Shown: one piece after another, positions 17,379-27,400 of the stretch | Numbering within the stretch: the stretch's first letter is position 1 | Layout: every line of letters starts with the position of its first letter | DNA from: Maricaulis sp048269565 | Lineage (GTDB): Bacteria; Pseudomonadota; Alphaproteobacteria; Caulobacterales; Maricaulaceae | Assembly (NCBI RefSeq): GCF_048269565.1 | Contig: NZ_JBLXIK010000009.1 | Coordinates: 16,644 to 80,643, forward strand | DNA length: 64,000 nucleotides | Direction: 5' to 3' | Position numbers and translations under genes: made by a program | Notes under the pieces: generated by a model | Told to the model about the DNA's origin: nothing | Seen by the model: only the letters and a program-made list of their open reading frames with translations | Databases searched by the model: none

Positions 17379-18902
17379 ATGATGAGCCAGACCCCCAAAG
17401 CGAGCCTGAAACCGAACACCTCCGCGTTCGAAAATGAAGCGCTGATCAAGCCGACCGGGTTCCGTGAATATGATGCGCGCTGGTGGTTCGGCCATCCGGG
17501 CTCCGATGTCGCGCCGGACCTCAATCTCTATGGCGTGCAGGCGCTGGGGCTGGGTCTGGGGACGCTGATCCATGAGCTTGGCGTCGCACCGAAAATCGCC
17601 GTCGGGCATGATTTCCGCAGCTATTCGCTGAGCGTCAAACAGGCGCTGGAAGTCGGGCTGATGGATGCCGGGATCGAAGTCCATGATATCGGGCTGGCGC
17701 TGTCGCCAACGGCCTATTTTGCCCAGTTCGACCTGGATCTGCCCTGCGTGGCGATGGTCACCGCCAGCCATAATTCCAATGGCTGGACCGGGGTGAAGAT
17801 GGGGGCCGAGCGCCCGCTGACCTTCGGCCCCGACGAGATGTCGCGCCTGAAGGAGATCGTTCTGGGCGGGCAGGGAAAATCGCGCGCCGGCGGCGGCTAT
17901 GTCCGCGAAACCGGTGTGGCGGAACGCTATCTCGCCGATGTCGCGGACGGTACGAAAATATCCCGCCCGCTCAAGGTCGTCGCGGCCTGCGGCAATGGCA
18001 CGGCTGGCGCGTTTGCACCACAGGCGCTGCGCGCGATGGGCGTCGAGGTGGTCGAGCTCGATTGCGAGCTCGATCACAGTTTCCCGCGCTACAATCCCAA
18101 TCCCGAAGACATGAAGATGCTGCACGCGATCCGCGATGCCGTGCTCGAGCACAAGGCCGATGTCGGCCTCGGTTTCGACGGCGATGGCGATCGTTGCGGT
18201 GTTGTCGACAATGAGGGCGAGGAGATCTTCGCCGACAAGATCGGCCTGATGCTGGCGCGCGACCTGGCGCCGCTTTATCCCAATTCTACCTTCGTGGTCG
18301 ATGTGAAGTCGACCGGCCTGTTCGCGATCGATCCGGTGCTGGCCGAGCATGGCTGCAAGACCGATTACTACAAGACCGGCCACTCCTACATCAAGCGCCG
18401 CTCGCGCGAGCTGGGCGCCCTGGCCGGTTTCGAGAAGTCCGGGCATTTCTTCCTGCAGCCCCCGATCGGCCGCGGCTATGATGACGGCCTCGTCGCGGCG
18501 CGCGCCATCCTGCAAATGCTCGACCGCAACCCCGGCCGCTCGATGGCCGACCTGCGCCGCGCCCTGCCGGTCAGCTTTGGCTCACCGACCATGTCGCCGG
18601 CCTGTGGTGACGAGGTCAAATACGGCGTCGTCGAACGGATCGTCGCCGATATCCAGGCGCGTCAGGCGGCGGGCGAAAAGGTTGCCGGGCGCAAGATCAT
18701 CGATGTCAACAACGTCAATGGCGTCCGCTTCACCCTCGAGGGCGGGGCCTGGGGCCTGGTGCGGGCGAGTTCCAACACGCCCAATCTGGTTGTGGTCATC
18801 GAGAGCACCGAATCCGCCGCCGATGTCGCCTCGGTGTTCGCGGCCATCGAAGATATTCTGTCGGCCTATCCGGAAGTCGGCGAGTTCGACCAGAAGCTCT
18901 GA
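17379..18902 (+). CDS. Phosphomannomutase/phosphoglucomutase
   Basis: This is an alpha-D-phosphohexomutase of about 507 residues (AlgC/ManB type), which interconverts the 6- and 1-phosphates of mannose or glucose. FREYDARWWFG lies near the start, TASHNSNGWTG carries the phosphoserine (about residue 130), DGDGDRCG the metal loop, GFEKSGHFF the sugar loop and RASSNTPNLV the phosphate loop. Starts at 17352 (GTG), 17373, 17379 and 17382 are all possible; I prefer 17379. It supplies mannose 1-phosphate for the GDP-mannose used by gmd/fcl; no ManC-type guanylyltransferase is in the window. Confidence 0.9.
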   Translation: MMSQTPKASLKPNTSAFENEALIKPTGFREYDARWWFGHPGSDVAPDLNLYGVQALGLGLGTLIHELGVAPKIAVGHDFRSYSLSVKQALEVGLMDAGIEVHDIGLALSPTAYFAQFDLDLPCVAMVTASHNSNGWTGVKMGAERPLTFGPDEMSRLKEIVLGGQGKSRAGGGYVRETGVAERYLADVADGTKISRPLKVVAACGNGTAGAFAPQALRAMGVEVVELDCELDHSFPRYNPNPEDMKMLHAIRDAVLEHKADVGLGFDGDGDRCGVVDNEGEEIFADKIGLMLARDLAPLYPNSTFVVDVKSTGLFAIDPVLAEHGCKTDYYKTGHSYIKRRSRELGALAGFEKSGHFFLQPPIGRGYDDGLVAARAILQMLDRNPGRSMADLRRALPVSFGSPTMSPACGDEVKYGVVERIVADIQARQAAGEKVAGRKIIDVNNVNGVRFTLEGGAWGLVRASSNTPNLVVVIESTESAADVASVFAAIEDILSAYPEVGEFDQKL

Positions 18903-18939
18903 TCCTCCCGCTTCGATCCCCCACTTCCGGTTGCCGCGA

Positions 18940-21462
18940 TCAGCGCTCGTGGAACGCGAGCGCGGCAGCGCGGATGGTGACAGAGCCCATATATTCGTTT
19001 GAATAGGCATGGTCGGCGCCTGGCTCGCTGGCCGCCGGCAGTAGTTCAACCAGAACGCGGCCTGTGCCGGGCGGCAGGTTGAAGGGGATCGTCAGGCGCA
19101 CACTGTTCTCGGTGAAGTCTGCGGACCATTCGAGCTGTCTGGCGCTGCGGCGGGCGATGACCCGTCCGGCTGCTCCATCAACCAGGAAATCATATTTCGT
19201 GTCGGCGGGATCAACCGTGATCCGGATGACCGGCAGGCTGGCGCGTGGCCGATCCAGCACGAATTCCAGCGTTGCCGAATCGGCATTCGGGTGCAGTTCG
19301 AGGACGGAAGCGGCGATTTCGAACCGGGCAGTCTGGTAGGAGTTTTCGGCGCTGTCGCTCGCCAGAAGCCCGGCGGCCGAGCCATACAGTCCGGCGCCCT
19401 CCCAGCCGGCCGGATCAAGCAGCGAGAGCTGCGGCTCGATCGTCAGGGCAAGCTCGGGGGCTTGCGCCTGCAGTGAGGCCGCACCGTCGGATCCAATGAA
19501 AGAGCGGAATTGCGCGATAATATCCGCGTCGGCACGCAGGGCCTCGCCAAGCCGTTCCGAGCCACGCCAGCTGAGATGGTCGCGGTCGTAATAGGAAAAC
19601 TCGCCGTCGATTACGCCTCTGCACGTCGCGCCCTCGCAAAGATAGTCATTGAAGTCGACAAAGCGCGCGCCCAGCGATTCCGCTGTCATGCGTATGACGG
19701 TGTTGACCTCGTCAGCGACCCCACGGTCTGCGGCCGACCTGTCAGCGCAGCGCAGGAAGGGGAAATGCAACGCCTTGATCGGGCAGGTCGGATCGGTTTG
19801 CGCCAGTTGCGGAACGCGCCCGATCACCATGACCGCCGCGCCCTCCTCTGTCAGCGCCCGGATCGTGTCGCTCAGGGCGCCAAGGAAGGCCTGTCCGTTG
19901 CGTGACAGGTGGTTTTCCCAATTCGCCGCCAGGATGATGTGATCGTAATCCGGCAGGATATCGCGGACCATGTCCACGGACGCCTCGCAGCTATTGCTGA
20001 AGCGCGCCGCCGCGAAGCGGCCCGGATTGGTCAGGAGTGGAGGACAGGACGAAATCGAGACGTTTCTGAAGCCGAATCCCGCTTCATCGGCGATCTCGCG
20101 AACGGCTCCGACATAGTGTCCCGAATTGGAGTCACCCCACATCAGGACGGGAGGCTCTTCATCTGCATTGATGCGGCAGGCCGGGTCGGTCAACATCGTG
20201 TCGCGCAGCATGAAACGCTGGCAGACATACCCGGCATCGGTGGACTTGCCGGACTCGGCAAACATCTGTTCAACCTGTGCCACATAGGTGGAATCGATGC
20301 GCCACAGGCCGAAACCGCCGGTCGCGAAGACGGCTGCCGTGACGATGGCGAGCGCGGCGGTCGGGGCGGCGAAATAGATGGTGAAAATCCGCGAGAGCGG
20401 GGCTTTGGTCCGGCGCAGCGGCTGCTCGACCAGCCGGTAGGACAGGATGGAGGCGGCGATCATGACGACGAAACAGAGCAGTTTCAGCTGCAGATCGAGA
20501 TCGCCGGTCAGATAGCGCGTGAAGGCCAGAACCGGCCAGTGCCACAGATAGAGCGAGTAGGAGATCAGGCCGATCCAGACCGCCGGCCGGAAGGACAGCG
20601 CCCGGTTGACCAGCGAACCGCCGACACTGCCGGTATAGATCAGCCCGACGGAGCCGAGCGTCACCGGGATGGCGAGGAAGCCCGGGAAGGTGTCGCCTTC
20701 ATGGATGAAGACCAGGCTGCCGGCAATCAGGGCCAGCGAGATCAGGGCGAGGGCTTCGCGCAGCAGGCGCGGCAGCTGGACGTCGCGATAACGGTGCCGG
20801 ACGACCAGCAGGCAGATCGCGCCGGCGAGCAGTTGGCCGGCGCGCATGGGCAGCATGTAGTAGGCCGTCATCGGTGCGGCCGGTGCCACCAGTTGCGCCA
20901 GTACAAAGGAGACCAGCGCCACGATTCCGAGCCCGATGAGGATGAAGCGGCCATAGCGCCGCGAACCCCAGGCCGCCAGCACCAGTGGCCAGAGCAGGTA
21001 GAATTGCTCCTCGACGCCGAGCGTCCACAGGTGCAGCAACGGAATAGTGGTGGAATCATCGGCGAAATAGCCGGTATCAACCGAGAACAGGAAGTAGAAA
21101 TTGGCCAGCGACAGCGCCGAGAATACCGAGGAAAGCGTGAGGTCCTTGAAGTCGGCCGGCAGCATGACGAGCTGTCCGACCAAAAGCGTCACGAACAGCA
21201 GTGCCATCAGCGCGGGCACGATGCGTTTGATCCGGCGCTGATAGAAGCCGGCAATGCTGAAACTGCCCCTGCCGATGTCGGCCGTGATATTGCCGGTGAT
21301 GAGGAAGCCGGAAATCACGAAGAAGATGTCGACGCCGATGAAGCCGCCGGGCACCCAGCTCTTGTCGATGTGGAAGAGCACGACGGCCATCACGGCAATC
21401 GCGCGCAAACCGTCAATATCAGGCCGGTAGTTCGACGTGGTTCCGGAGTGCGGGTAGGTCAT
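18940..21462 (-). CDS. Acyltransferase_3 / SGNH fusion protein (OafA-like) with extra C-terminal domain
   Basis: This 840-residue inner-membrane protein should O-acylate a surface glycan. The N-terminal acyltransferase_3 domain (about 12-390) has roughly ten membrane helices, YRPDIDGLRAIAV, FHIDKSW with the key His, VDIFFVISGFLI, and LWHWPVLAF. The SGNH domain (about 435-650) has GDSNSGH with the nucleophile near 443-449, AANWENH, and a DRDH block with the Asp-His pair near 626-629. From about 665 on there is an added beta-rich region not found in standard OafA (about 650 residues long). A tandem paralogue follows. The acyl group and sugar are unknown. Confidence 0.9.
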   Translation of the reverse strand: MTYPHSGTTSNYRPDIDGLRAIAVMAVVLFHIDKSWVPGGFIGVDIFFVISGFLITGNITADIGRGSFSIAGFYQRRIKRIVPALMALLFVTLLVGQLVMLPADFKDLTLSSVFSALSLANFYFLFSVDTGYFADDSTTIPLLHLWTLGVEEQFYLLWPLVLAAWGSRRYGRFILIGLGIVALVSFVLAQLVAPAAPMTAYYMLPMRAGQLLAGAICLLVVRHRYRDVQLPRLLREALALISLALIAGSLVFIHEGDTFPGFLAIPVTLGSVGLIYTGSVGGSLVNRALSFRPAVWIGLISYSLYLWHWPVLAFTRYLTGDLDLQLKLLCFVVMIAASILSYRLVEQPLRRTKAPLSRIFTIYFAAPTAALAIVTAAVFATGGFGLWRIDSTYVAQVEQMFAESGKSTDAGYVCQRFMLRDTMLTDPACRINADEEPPVLMWGDSNSGHYVGAVREIADEAGFGFRNVSISSCPPLLTNPGRFAAARFSNSCEASVDMVRDILPDYDHIILAANWENHLSRNGQAFLGALSDTIRALTEEGAAVMVIGRVPQLAQTDPTCPIKALHFPFLRCADRSAADRGVADEVNTVIRMTAESLGARFVDFNDYLCEGATCRGVIDGEFSYYDRDHLSWRGSERLGEALRADADIIAQFRSFIGSDGAASLQAQAPELALTIEPQLSLLDPAGWEGAGLYGSAAGLLASDSAENSYQTARFEIAASVLELHPNADSATLEFVLDRPRASLPVIRITVDPADTKYDFLVDGAAGRVIARRSARQLEWSADFTENSVRLTIPFNLPPGTGRVLVELLPAASEPGADHAYSNEYMGSVTIRAAALAFHER

Positions 21463-21537
21463 CAATCTGCTCTTTTGGCTTGAAACCAGGCCGCGCTATC
21501 GCAGCAGGAGGGGATCAGTGGGGCGATCCGGCAGGGG

Positions 21538-24054
21538 TCATGGGGTCGCATCGGGGTCGGCAATCGCCAGGTCGGACAGCACGATGCTGCCCGTCGCCGC
21601 TACCGCATACTCGGTCTCTGACGCCAGGGCGGCGGCCGGGAGAAGGTCGATCCGGAGCGTGCTGCTGCCGGGCTCGAAGGGGATGGTGGCGGTCAGGGTG
21701 ATGATGTCGCCCTCGAGCGTGGCCGACCAGTCGTCCAGCCGCCCTCGGCGCAGGCCGAGGCCATCACCGTCTTCATTGGCGAGGAAATCAGAGCGGCCGT
21801 CAGGGTCTGTGGTGGTGATACGCAAGACGGGACGGCTCGTGTCGAGGCGCCGGAAGACCGCGGTGATCGTCAACGAGTGGGCATCGGAAGCCGGCAGGGC
21901 TGCCGCGTCCAGTTCGATATAGCTGGACTGGTAAGCGGTTTCGGATTCGTCGCGAAACAGAAGGCCGGAGGTGATCGGCGTGGCGCGTCCGTTCGACCAG
22001 ATGGCGGGGTCCATCAGATTGACCACAGACGGCCTCCCGTCGATCACTGCACCATCGCTGCGGGCCGGCATGTCGGTCGGACTGATCGCGGTGATGGGCC
22101 GGAAGACGTCGAGGATGGCGTCGTCAGCGACGACGAGCGCGCCGAGGCGTTCCGATCCGCGTTCACTGAGATGGCCGACATTGTAATAGGCTATCCGGCC
22201 GTCGAGCGTGCCGTGGCAGACGCCGTCCTGGCAGAGATGATCATTGAAATCGACATAGCGGGCACCAGCGGCCTCGGCCACTTCGCGGATCGCGGCATTG
22301 ACCCGGTCCGGCCGTGAGCGATTGATGACGGCGCGGGCACCGCAATCCATGAATGGCAGCCGCAACTGCTTGCGCTCGCAATCATGGTCGACGGCCTGCA
22401 ATTGCGGCAAACGTCCGACCACCAGGACATCGACACCGCGCGAGCGCAGTTCGGTGATCGTGGCGCCAACCTCGCCGAGGAAGCGGTCGCCCCACTGATT
22501 GAAGTGGTTTTCCCAGTTCGCGGCCAGGATGACCGACGGGTATTGGTCGAGCACTTCCAGAGTCGCGGCGATGGACTGGGCGCAACCGTCGGCGGTGCGT
22601 GGATTGGCGAATTCCGGTGCATGTTCCAGCAGGGGCGGGCAGGCCGAGTGCGCGATATTGCGGAAGCCGAAGCCGAGATGTTCCGCGATCTCGCGGATGG
22701 TGCCGACATAGTGGCCGGCATTGGAGTCGCCCCAGAGCAGCGCACGTGGCTCGTTGATACTGTTGATGCGGCACGCCGGCAGCGTGACATCGTCATGGTC
22801 CAGATAGGGGCCCTGACAGACATAGCTCGCGGAGGTGCTGGGCAGATTGTCCTGCTCAAGCTGGGCGAGGCGTTGCGCATAACCGGCATTGAACTGCCAG
22901 AGCCCGAAGCCGTCCGTGGCGCGGATGCCGATTACAGCGACGGCCAGGCAGGCGGTGGGCAGCAGGAAATGGGTTGTGAATACACTCTTGAAACTGGCCC
23001 GGGTGCGGCGCAGCGGTCCTTCGACCCACAGGAAGGACATCCATGACAGCGCCACCATGGCGAAGAAGGCCAGCGCCTGCTGCACCAGGTTGAGCTCGCC
23101 GATCACGTAGCGGGCGAAGGCGAGGACCGGCCAGTGCCACAGATAGAGCGAGTAGGAGATCAGGCCGATCCAGACGAAGGGACGGAAGGTCAGGGCGCGT
23201 GACAGGGAGGAGCCACCCAGCGCCCCGGTCATCAGCAGCCCGGCCGAGCCCAGCGTCACGGGGATGGCGAGCAGGCCGGGGAAGGTCATGCTCTCATCGA
23301 TCCACACAAGACTGGCGGCGATCAGCGCCATCGAGCCCCAGCCCATGGCTTCACGGGTCCAGCCCGGTACCGGGCTGATCGTCTCGGGTTGGCGCACGAG
23401 GAAATAGCACAGGGCGCCGGCCAGCAATTGCCCGGCGCGGGTCGGCAGCATGTAATAGGCGGTCATCGGCGCTTCCGGCGCGATCAGCTGGGCTGCGATG
23501 AAGCTTGCCGCTGCGACCAGGACCAGCACGGCGACCAGGATTCGGTTGAAGCGGAAGGCGCCGATCGCGGCCAGCGCGAGTGGCCAGAGCAGGTAGAATT
23601 GCTCCTCCACGCCCAGCGTCCACAGGTGCAGCAGCGGGTGCAGGGCGGAATCATCGGCAAAATAGCCGGTGTCGATCGAGAACAGGAAATAGAAGTTGGC
23701 GACGGAGAGCTGGGAGGCCAGGGCGCTGAAGGCCAGGTCCAGCATGTCTTCGGGCAGGAAGAGGAATTGTCCGACGACCAGGCAGCTCAGAAGAACAGCC
23801 GATAGCGCCGGCATGATCCGCCGGATGCGGCGCCGGTAGAATTCGGTGATCTTGAAGGTTCCGCGGGTAATTTCCTGCGCGATATTGCCGGTAATCAGAA
23901 AACCGGAAATGACGAAAAAGATATCGACACCAATGAAGCCGCCGGGCACCCAGCTCTTGTCGATGTGGAACAGAACGACCGAGAGTACCGCCAGGGCGCG
24001 GAGCCCGTCGATATCTGCCCGGTAACCTTCGCGGACTGTCGCGAGTAGCTTCAT
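21538..24054 (-). CDS. Second acyltransferase_3 / SGNH fusion, SGNH catalytic Asp replaced
   Basis: This 838-residue paralogue has the same plan as its neighbour: YRADIDGLRALAV, FHIDKSW, VDIFFVISGFLI, about ten membrane helices, WHWPVLAF, then SGNH blocks GDSNAGHYVG and AANWENHF, and an extra C-terminal beta-rich region. The last SGNH block reads NVGH instead of DxxH, so the catalytic Asp is Asn here. Acyl transfer may depend on the remaining residues, or the domain may bind rather than catalyse. The ATG at 24054 aligns with the other copy; an ATG at 24111 is possible. Confidence 0.9.
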   Translation of the reverse strand: MKLLATVREGYRADIDGLRALAVLSVVLFHIDKSWVPGGFIGVDIFFVISGFLITGNIAQEITRGTFKITEFYRRRIRRIMPALSAVLLSCLVVGQFLFLPEDMLDLAFSALASQLSVANFYFLFSIDTGYFADDSALHPLLHLWTLGVEEQFYLLWPLALAAIGAFRFNRILVAVLVLVAAASFIAAQLIAPEAPMTAYYMLPTRAGQLLAGALCYFLVRQPETISPVPGWTREAMGWGSMALIAASLVWIDESMTFPGLLAIPVTLGSAGLLMTGALGGSSLSRALTFRPFVWIGLISYSLYLWHWPVLAFARYVIGELNLVQQALAFFAMVALSWMSFLWVEGPLRRTRASFKSVFTTHFLLPTACLAVAVIGIRATDGFGLWQFNAGYAQRLAQLEQDNLPSTSASYVCQGPYLDHDDVTLPACRINSINEPRALLWGDSNAGHYVGTIREIAEHLGFGFRNIAHSACPPLLEHAPEFANPRTADGCAQSIAATLEVLDQYPSVILAANWENHFNQWGDRFLGEVGATITELRSRGVDVLVVGRLPQLQAVDHDCERKQLRLPFMDCGARAVINRSRPDRVNAAIREVAEAAGARYVDFNDHLCQDGVCHGTLDGRIAYYNVGHLSERGSERLGALVVADDAILDVFRPITAISPTDMPARSDGAVIDGRPSVVNLMDPAIWSNGRATPITSGLLFRDESETAYQSSYIELDAAALPASDAHSLTITAVFRRLDTSRPVLRITTTDPDGRSDFLANEDGDGLGLRRGRLDDWSATLEGDIITLTATIPFEPGSSTLRIDLLPAAALASETEYAVAATGSIVLSDLAIADPDATP

Positions 24055-24466
24055 TTGCCGTTGCCCAGATGATAGTAGTGGAAAATCATGCGATGAAAGC
24101 TTCATGATCATAGCGGGTTCATGAGCTTATGGACTGACCGGTTTCGCCGGTCAATGTGAGGCGCATCGCGAAAATCGGACGACTATTGTTGGGGCAAGAG
24201 GTCGGCATTGGCAAAAGTTTTGCGGACATTTTTCCATCATCAAGAGTGCATCGCGTATGGCGTCGATCCTGCATTCGCAGGGTCTCGCCGGGGATGAATG
24301 AATTCGGCAGCACCGTCCCGGAAATGATGCTGCAGGCTGCGTTGTGTGTTCGACTTGAGGGTGCAGGTCTGGCTTGAATGGACCTGCGGGCGTGCGCGTT
24401 CGGTGAATGTGCCCGCGGCATGTGCCGGACAGGGGTTTCCCGGCAGAATGGAATGACGACGCAATT
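24055..24466. other. Intergenic region before the repeat-methyltransferase gene
   Basis: This 412-base divergent spacer has no gene I can support. A short hairpin, GACCGG-TTTCG-CCGGTC, lies at 24136-24152. Promoters for both flanking genes should be here; none stands out clearly. Confidence 0.5.
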
Positions 24467-27400
24467 ATGCAAAACTTTCTGACCCGTATTCTTGGACTGC
24501 TGTCGCAGTGGGCGGGCTTCCGGTCCGCCCTCCTCAAATTTCTCGAGGGTCCGGACGGGCAACCGGTTTTCGACCAGGCGGTAACGGCCGATCCCGAGCG
24601 GGCGGCCACCCTGCTGGCAAGGTCCGCGCGTCTGCCCCGCGCCGCAGATGTGTCCGGCCTTGCAGATGCGGTGATCGATCATGCGTCTGACGGGGTCCTG
24701 GCGCATGCGCTGCAGGCCCGGATGTCGGCGACCGGTGCGGTGCCGCCCGAACTGGCCAGCCCCGAATTCGTCAAGAGCCTTGTGAGCAGTCCGGATTTTG
24801 CGGCCCAGCTCGCCCGCCAGGCCGGCCGGCCGGCGATGGTCGAGGCCATGCGCGCGCGCATGGAAGCGGACATGGCCTTCACCTGGCAGCTGGTGAATGA
24901 CCGGGTCCTGAAGAATTTGAGCGAGGCCAGCCGTTTTGACGCTGTCGCCGCGGACAGCCTGTCGCGACCGGCCGTCCGCGATGCCGTCAAGCTCCGCCTG
25001 GCCAGCGATGCCGCCTATGCGCGCAGCGTGCTGACCCGCGATCAGATGATGGCTGTTTGCCATCATCCGGTTTTCCTCGAAATTGCCGCGAGCTGTATCG
25101 ATGACCCGGTGCTTGTCGAAGCGGCTTCCCGCCGCGCCGAGCAGGATCCGGCGATCGCCCGCAGCCTGATCAGCCTCGGCGCGCTGCGTCATCTCGTCGA
25201 TGGTGAGGATTTCCGCACCCTCGTCGCAGAGCGTCTCGATAGCCCTGCGATCACGCAAATGGTCACGGCCCGCCTCGCAACGGACGCGTCCTACCGCGCA
25301 GCAACGCTGGACCAGGGCGTTTATGATGCGGCGCGGGAGGATGCCCTGTTCCTGGCGACCGCCGCCGGCATGATTGGCGCTGCGCCGGTCGTCGAGGCTG
25401 TCCGGAGCGCCGCGAAGGGCGATCCCGACTTCGCACGGTCGATCATTTCGCCGAAGGCGCTGGCGCTTATCGCCCGCGACGCGGTCTTCCTCGATGCCGC
25501 TGCCGCGGTGACAGGCGAGGCAGCCATGGTTGCCGCCGTGCGCCAGGCCGCGCAGGACGATGCCGGATATGCGCGTTCGATCATGTCACCGGAGGCGCTC
25601 GCCGGGCTGTCATCCGAGCCGGACTTCATCGAGCTGGCGGCCGGGCTCGTCGGTGAAGAGCCTCTGGTCGATGCGGTCCGGGCGGCCCTTGGTGCCGATG
25701 CAGATTATCGCTCGCGCATTATCGATCCGGGCCTGCTCGAGCACCTGCGCGAGATGCCTGCCTTCCGGAAACTGGCAATTGCGGAAATCGGCAGTGATGA
25801 TCTGGTCAAGGCCATCCGCGCGGCGATTGAAGCGGACGGGGACCTGCGCGATCGCATCGTGTCCCGGACGACGCTCAAGGCGATGGCGGATTCCAAGGCT
25901 TTCGTCGAGCTCGCGGCCGGACGGATCGCTGCCGATCCGATCGTCGATGCCATCCGCCGGCGCCTGCTGGAAAATCACCGCTATCGCGACCGGATTCTGG
26001 ACCCCGACATCCTGCGTGCGGCCACAGAGGGGGCCGCGCTCGGCCCGCTGTTGTCCGACCGTCTTGATGATGACCAGGTACTGACAGTCATCCGTGATGC
26101 GGTCGCCGGGCGACCGGGCTTTGGCGATCAATTGCTTGATGAGCGGACAGCGGATCTCGTTGCCGGTCACGCGTCCATCGAAGCCAGGGCCGGCACGCTG
26201 ATTAGAAAACCGGTGTTCCGACAAGCGGTTCGCGCCGCGCTGCTCGAGGATGCAAGCTATAGCCGTGGCCTGCTGGACGAGGCAGTTCTGGGCAAGGCCC
26301 GCGACACGATGGCCTTCGTGGCCGTGGCCGCAGGCTCGATCCGCGCCACCGGTGTCCAGTCGGCGATCCGGCGCCTGATGACCGGCGATGCGGATTATGC
26401 GCGAGGGCTGCTGACCGAAGCGATAATCGAGTCGATTGCCGACGACGATATGGTGCTCAAGCCGGCTGCGCGTCGCATCGCCGGCGATGTCCTGATCGCG
26501 GCGGCGAAACAGGCGCTGCACGATGACGAGCGATATGTCGCCCGGATACTGACCACCGAAGTGTTGAAGACCGTGGCCGATCACGAATCCTTCCTGAAAT
26601 CGGTCCCGAACCTGCTTCGCGTCGGCCGCTTCAGAAACAGTGTGCAGGCGGCCCTGGGCGAGGAGCCGGCCCTGGCCGCGAAGCTTGCCGGTTCACCGGC
26701 GGTGCTCTCCAACCTGCTGGACCAGCCGTGGAAGGGAAAGGGCAAACTGCTCGATTTCACCGGACGCGCGGCGCATGTCTGGCGGTCGCTGGAGCGCCTG
26801 TATGGCAAGGAAAGGCTTGAGGAACTTGCCTCTCCTGTGCCAATGCCCGAGCGTGGTTTCGGCCACGAGACCGATGTGCGCGATTACATGCTGGAGCGGC
26901 TGTGCGAGGGCGACGTCATGCGCCTGCCCCACGCCGAGATCGAGTTCATCGATCGCCGTTCGCTCTGGACCCTGGTCAATGAGATCCTGATCGACGAGGA
27001 ATATTATTTCCACAGCGACAAGTCGGACCCGGTGATCCTCGATTGCGGTGCCAATTTCGGGATGTCGACGACCTATTGGAAATTGCTCTATCCGGACGCG
27101 CGGGTCACCGCCTTCGAGCCGATCAAGGCCTATGCCGACCTGATCCGCGCAAACGCGAAACGCAATAATTTCCGCGATGTTGTCGTGCATACCGCGGCCC
27201 TGTCGAACCATGGCGGACAGGAGACATTCTTTGTCTCCGAAGACCATTCCATGGCTGGCTCGCTCACCGAGCGGCGGACCGCCTTTGGCGACACGATTCA
27301 CGAAATTACGGTCGATACCGTGCGCCTCAGCGAATACATCACAGGCCCGGTCGATTATCTCAAGCTCGATATCGAGGGTGCCGAACCGATGGTGCTGGCC

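Noticed and set aside
19909..21483. 524-codon plus-strand frame opposite the first acyltransferase
   Set aside because: Rich in Asp/Gln/Arg/Gly with no domain and fully antisense to a gene with strong membrane and SGNH motifs.
24869..26662. CRISPR-like or tandem DNA repeat
   Set aside because: The 138-bp period is coding and diverged in DNA; there are no spacers or identical repeats.
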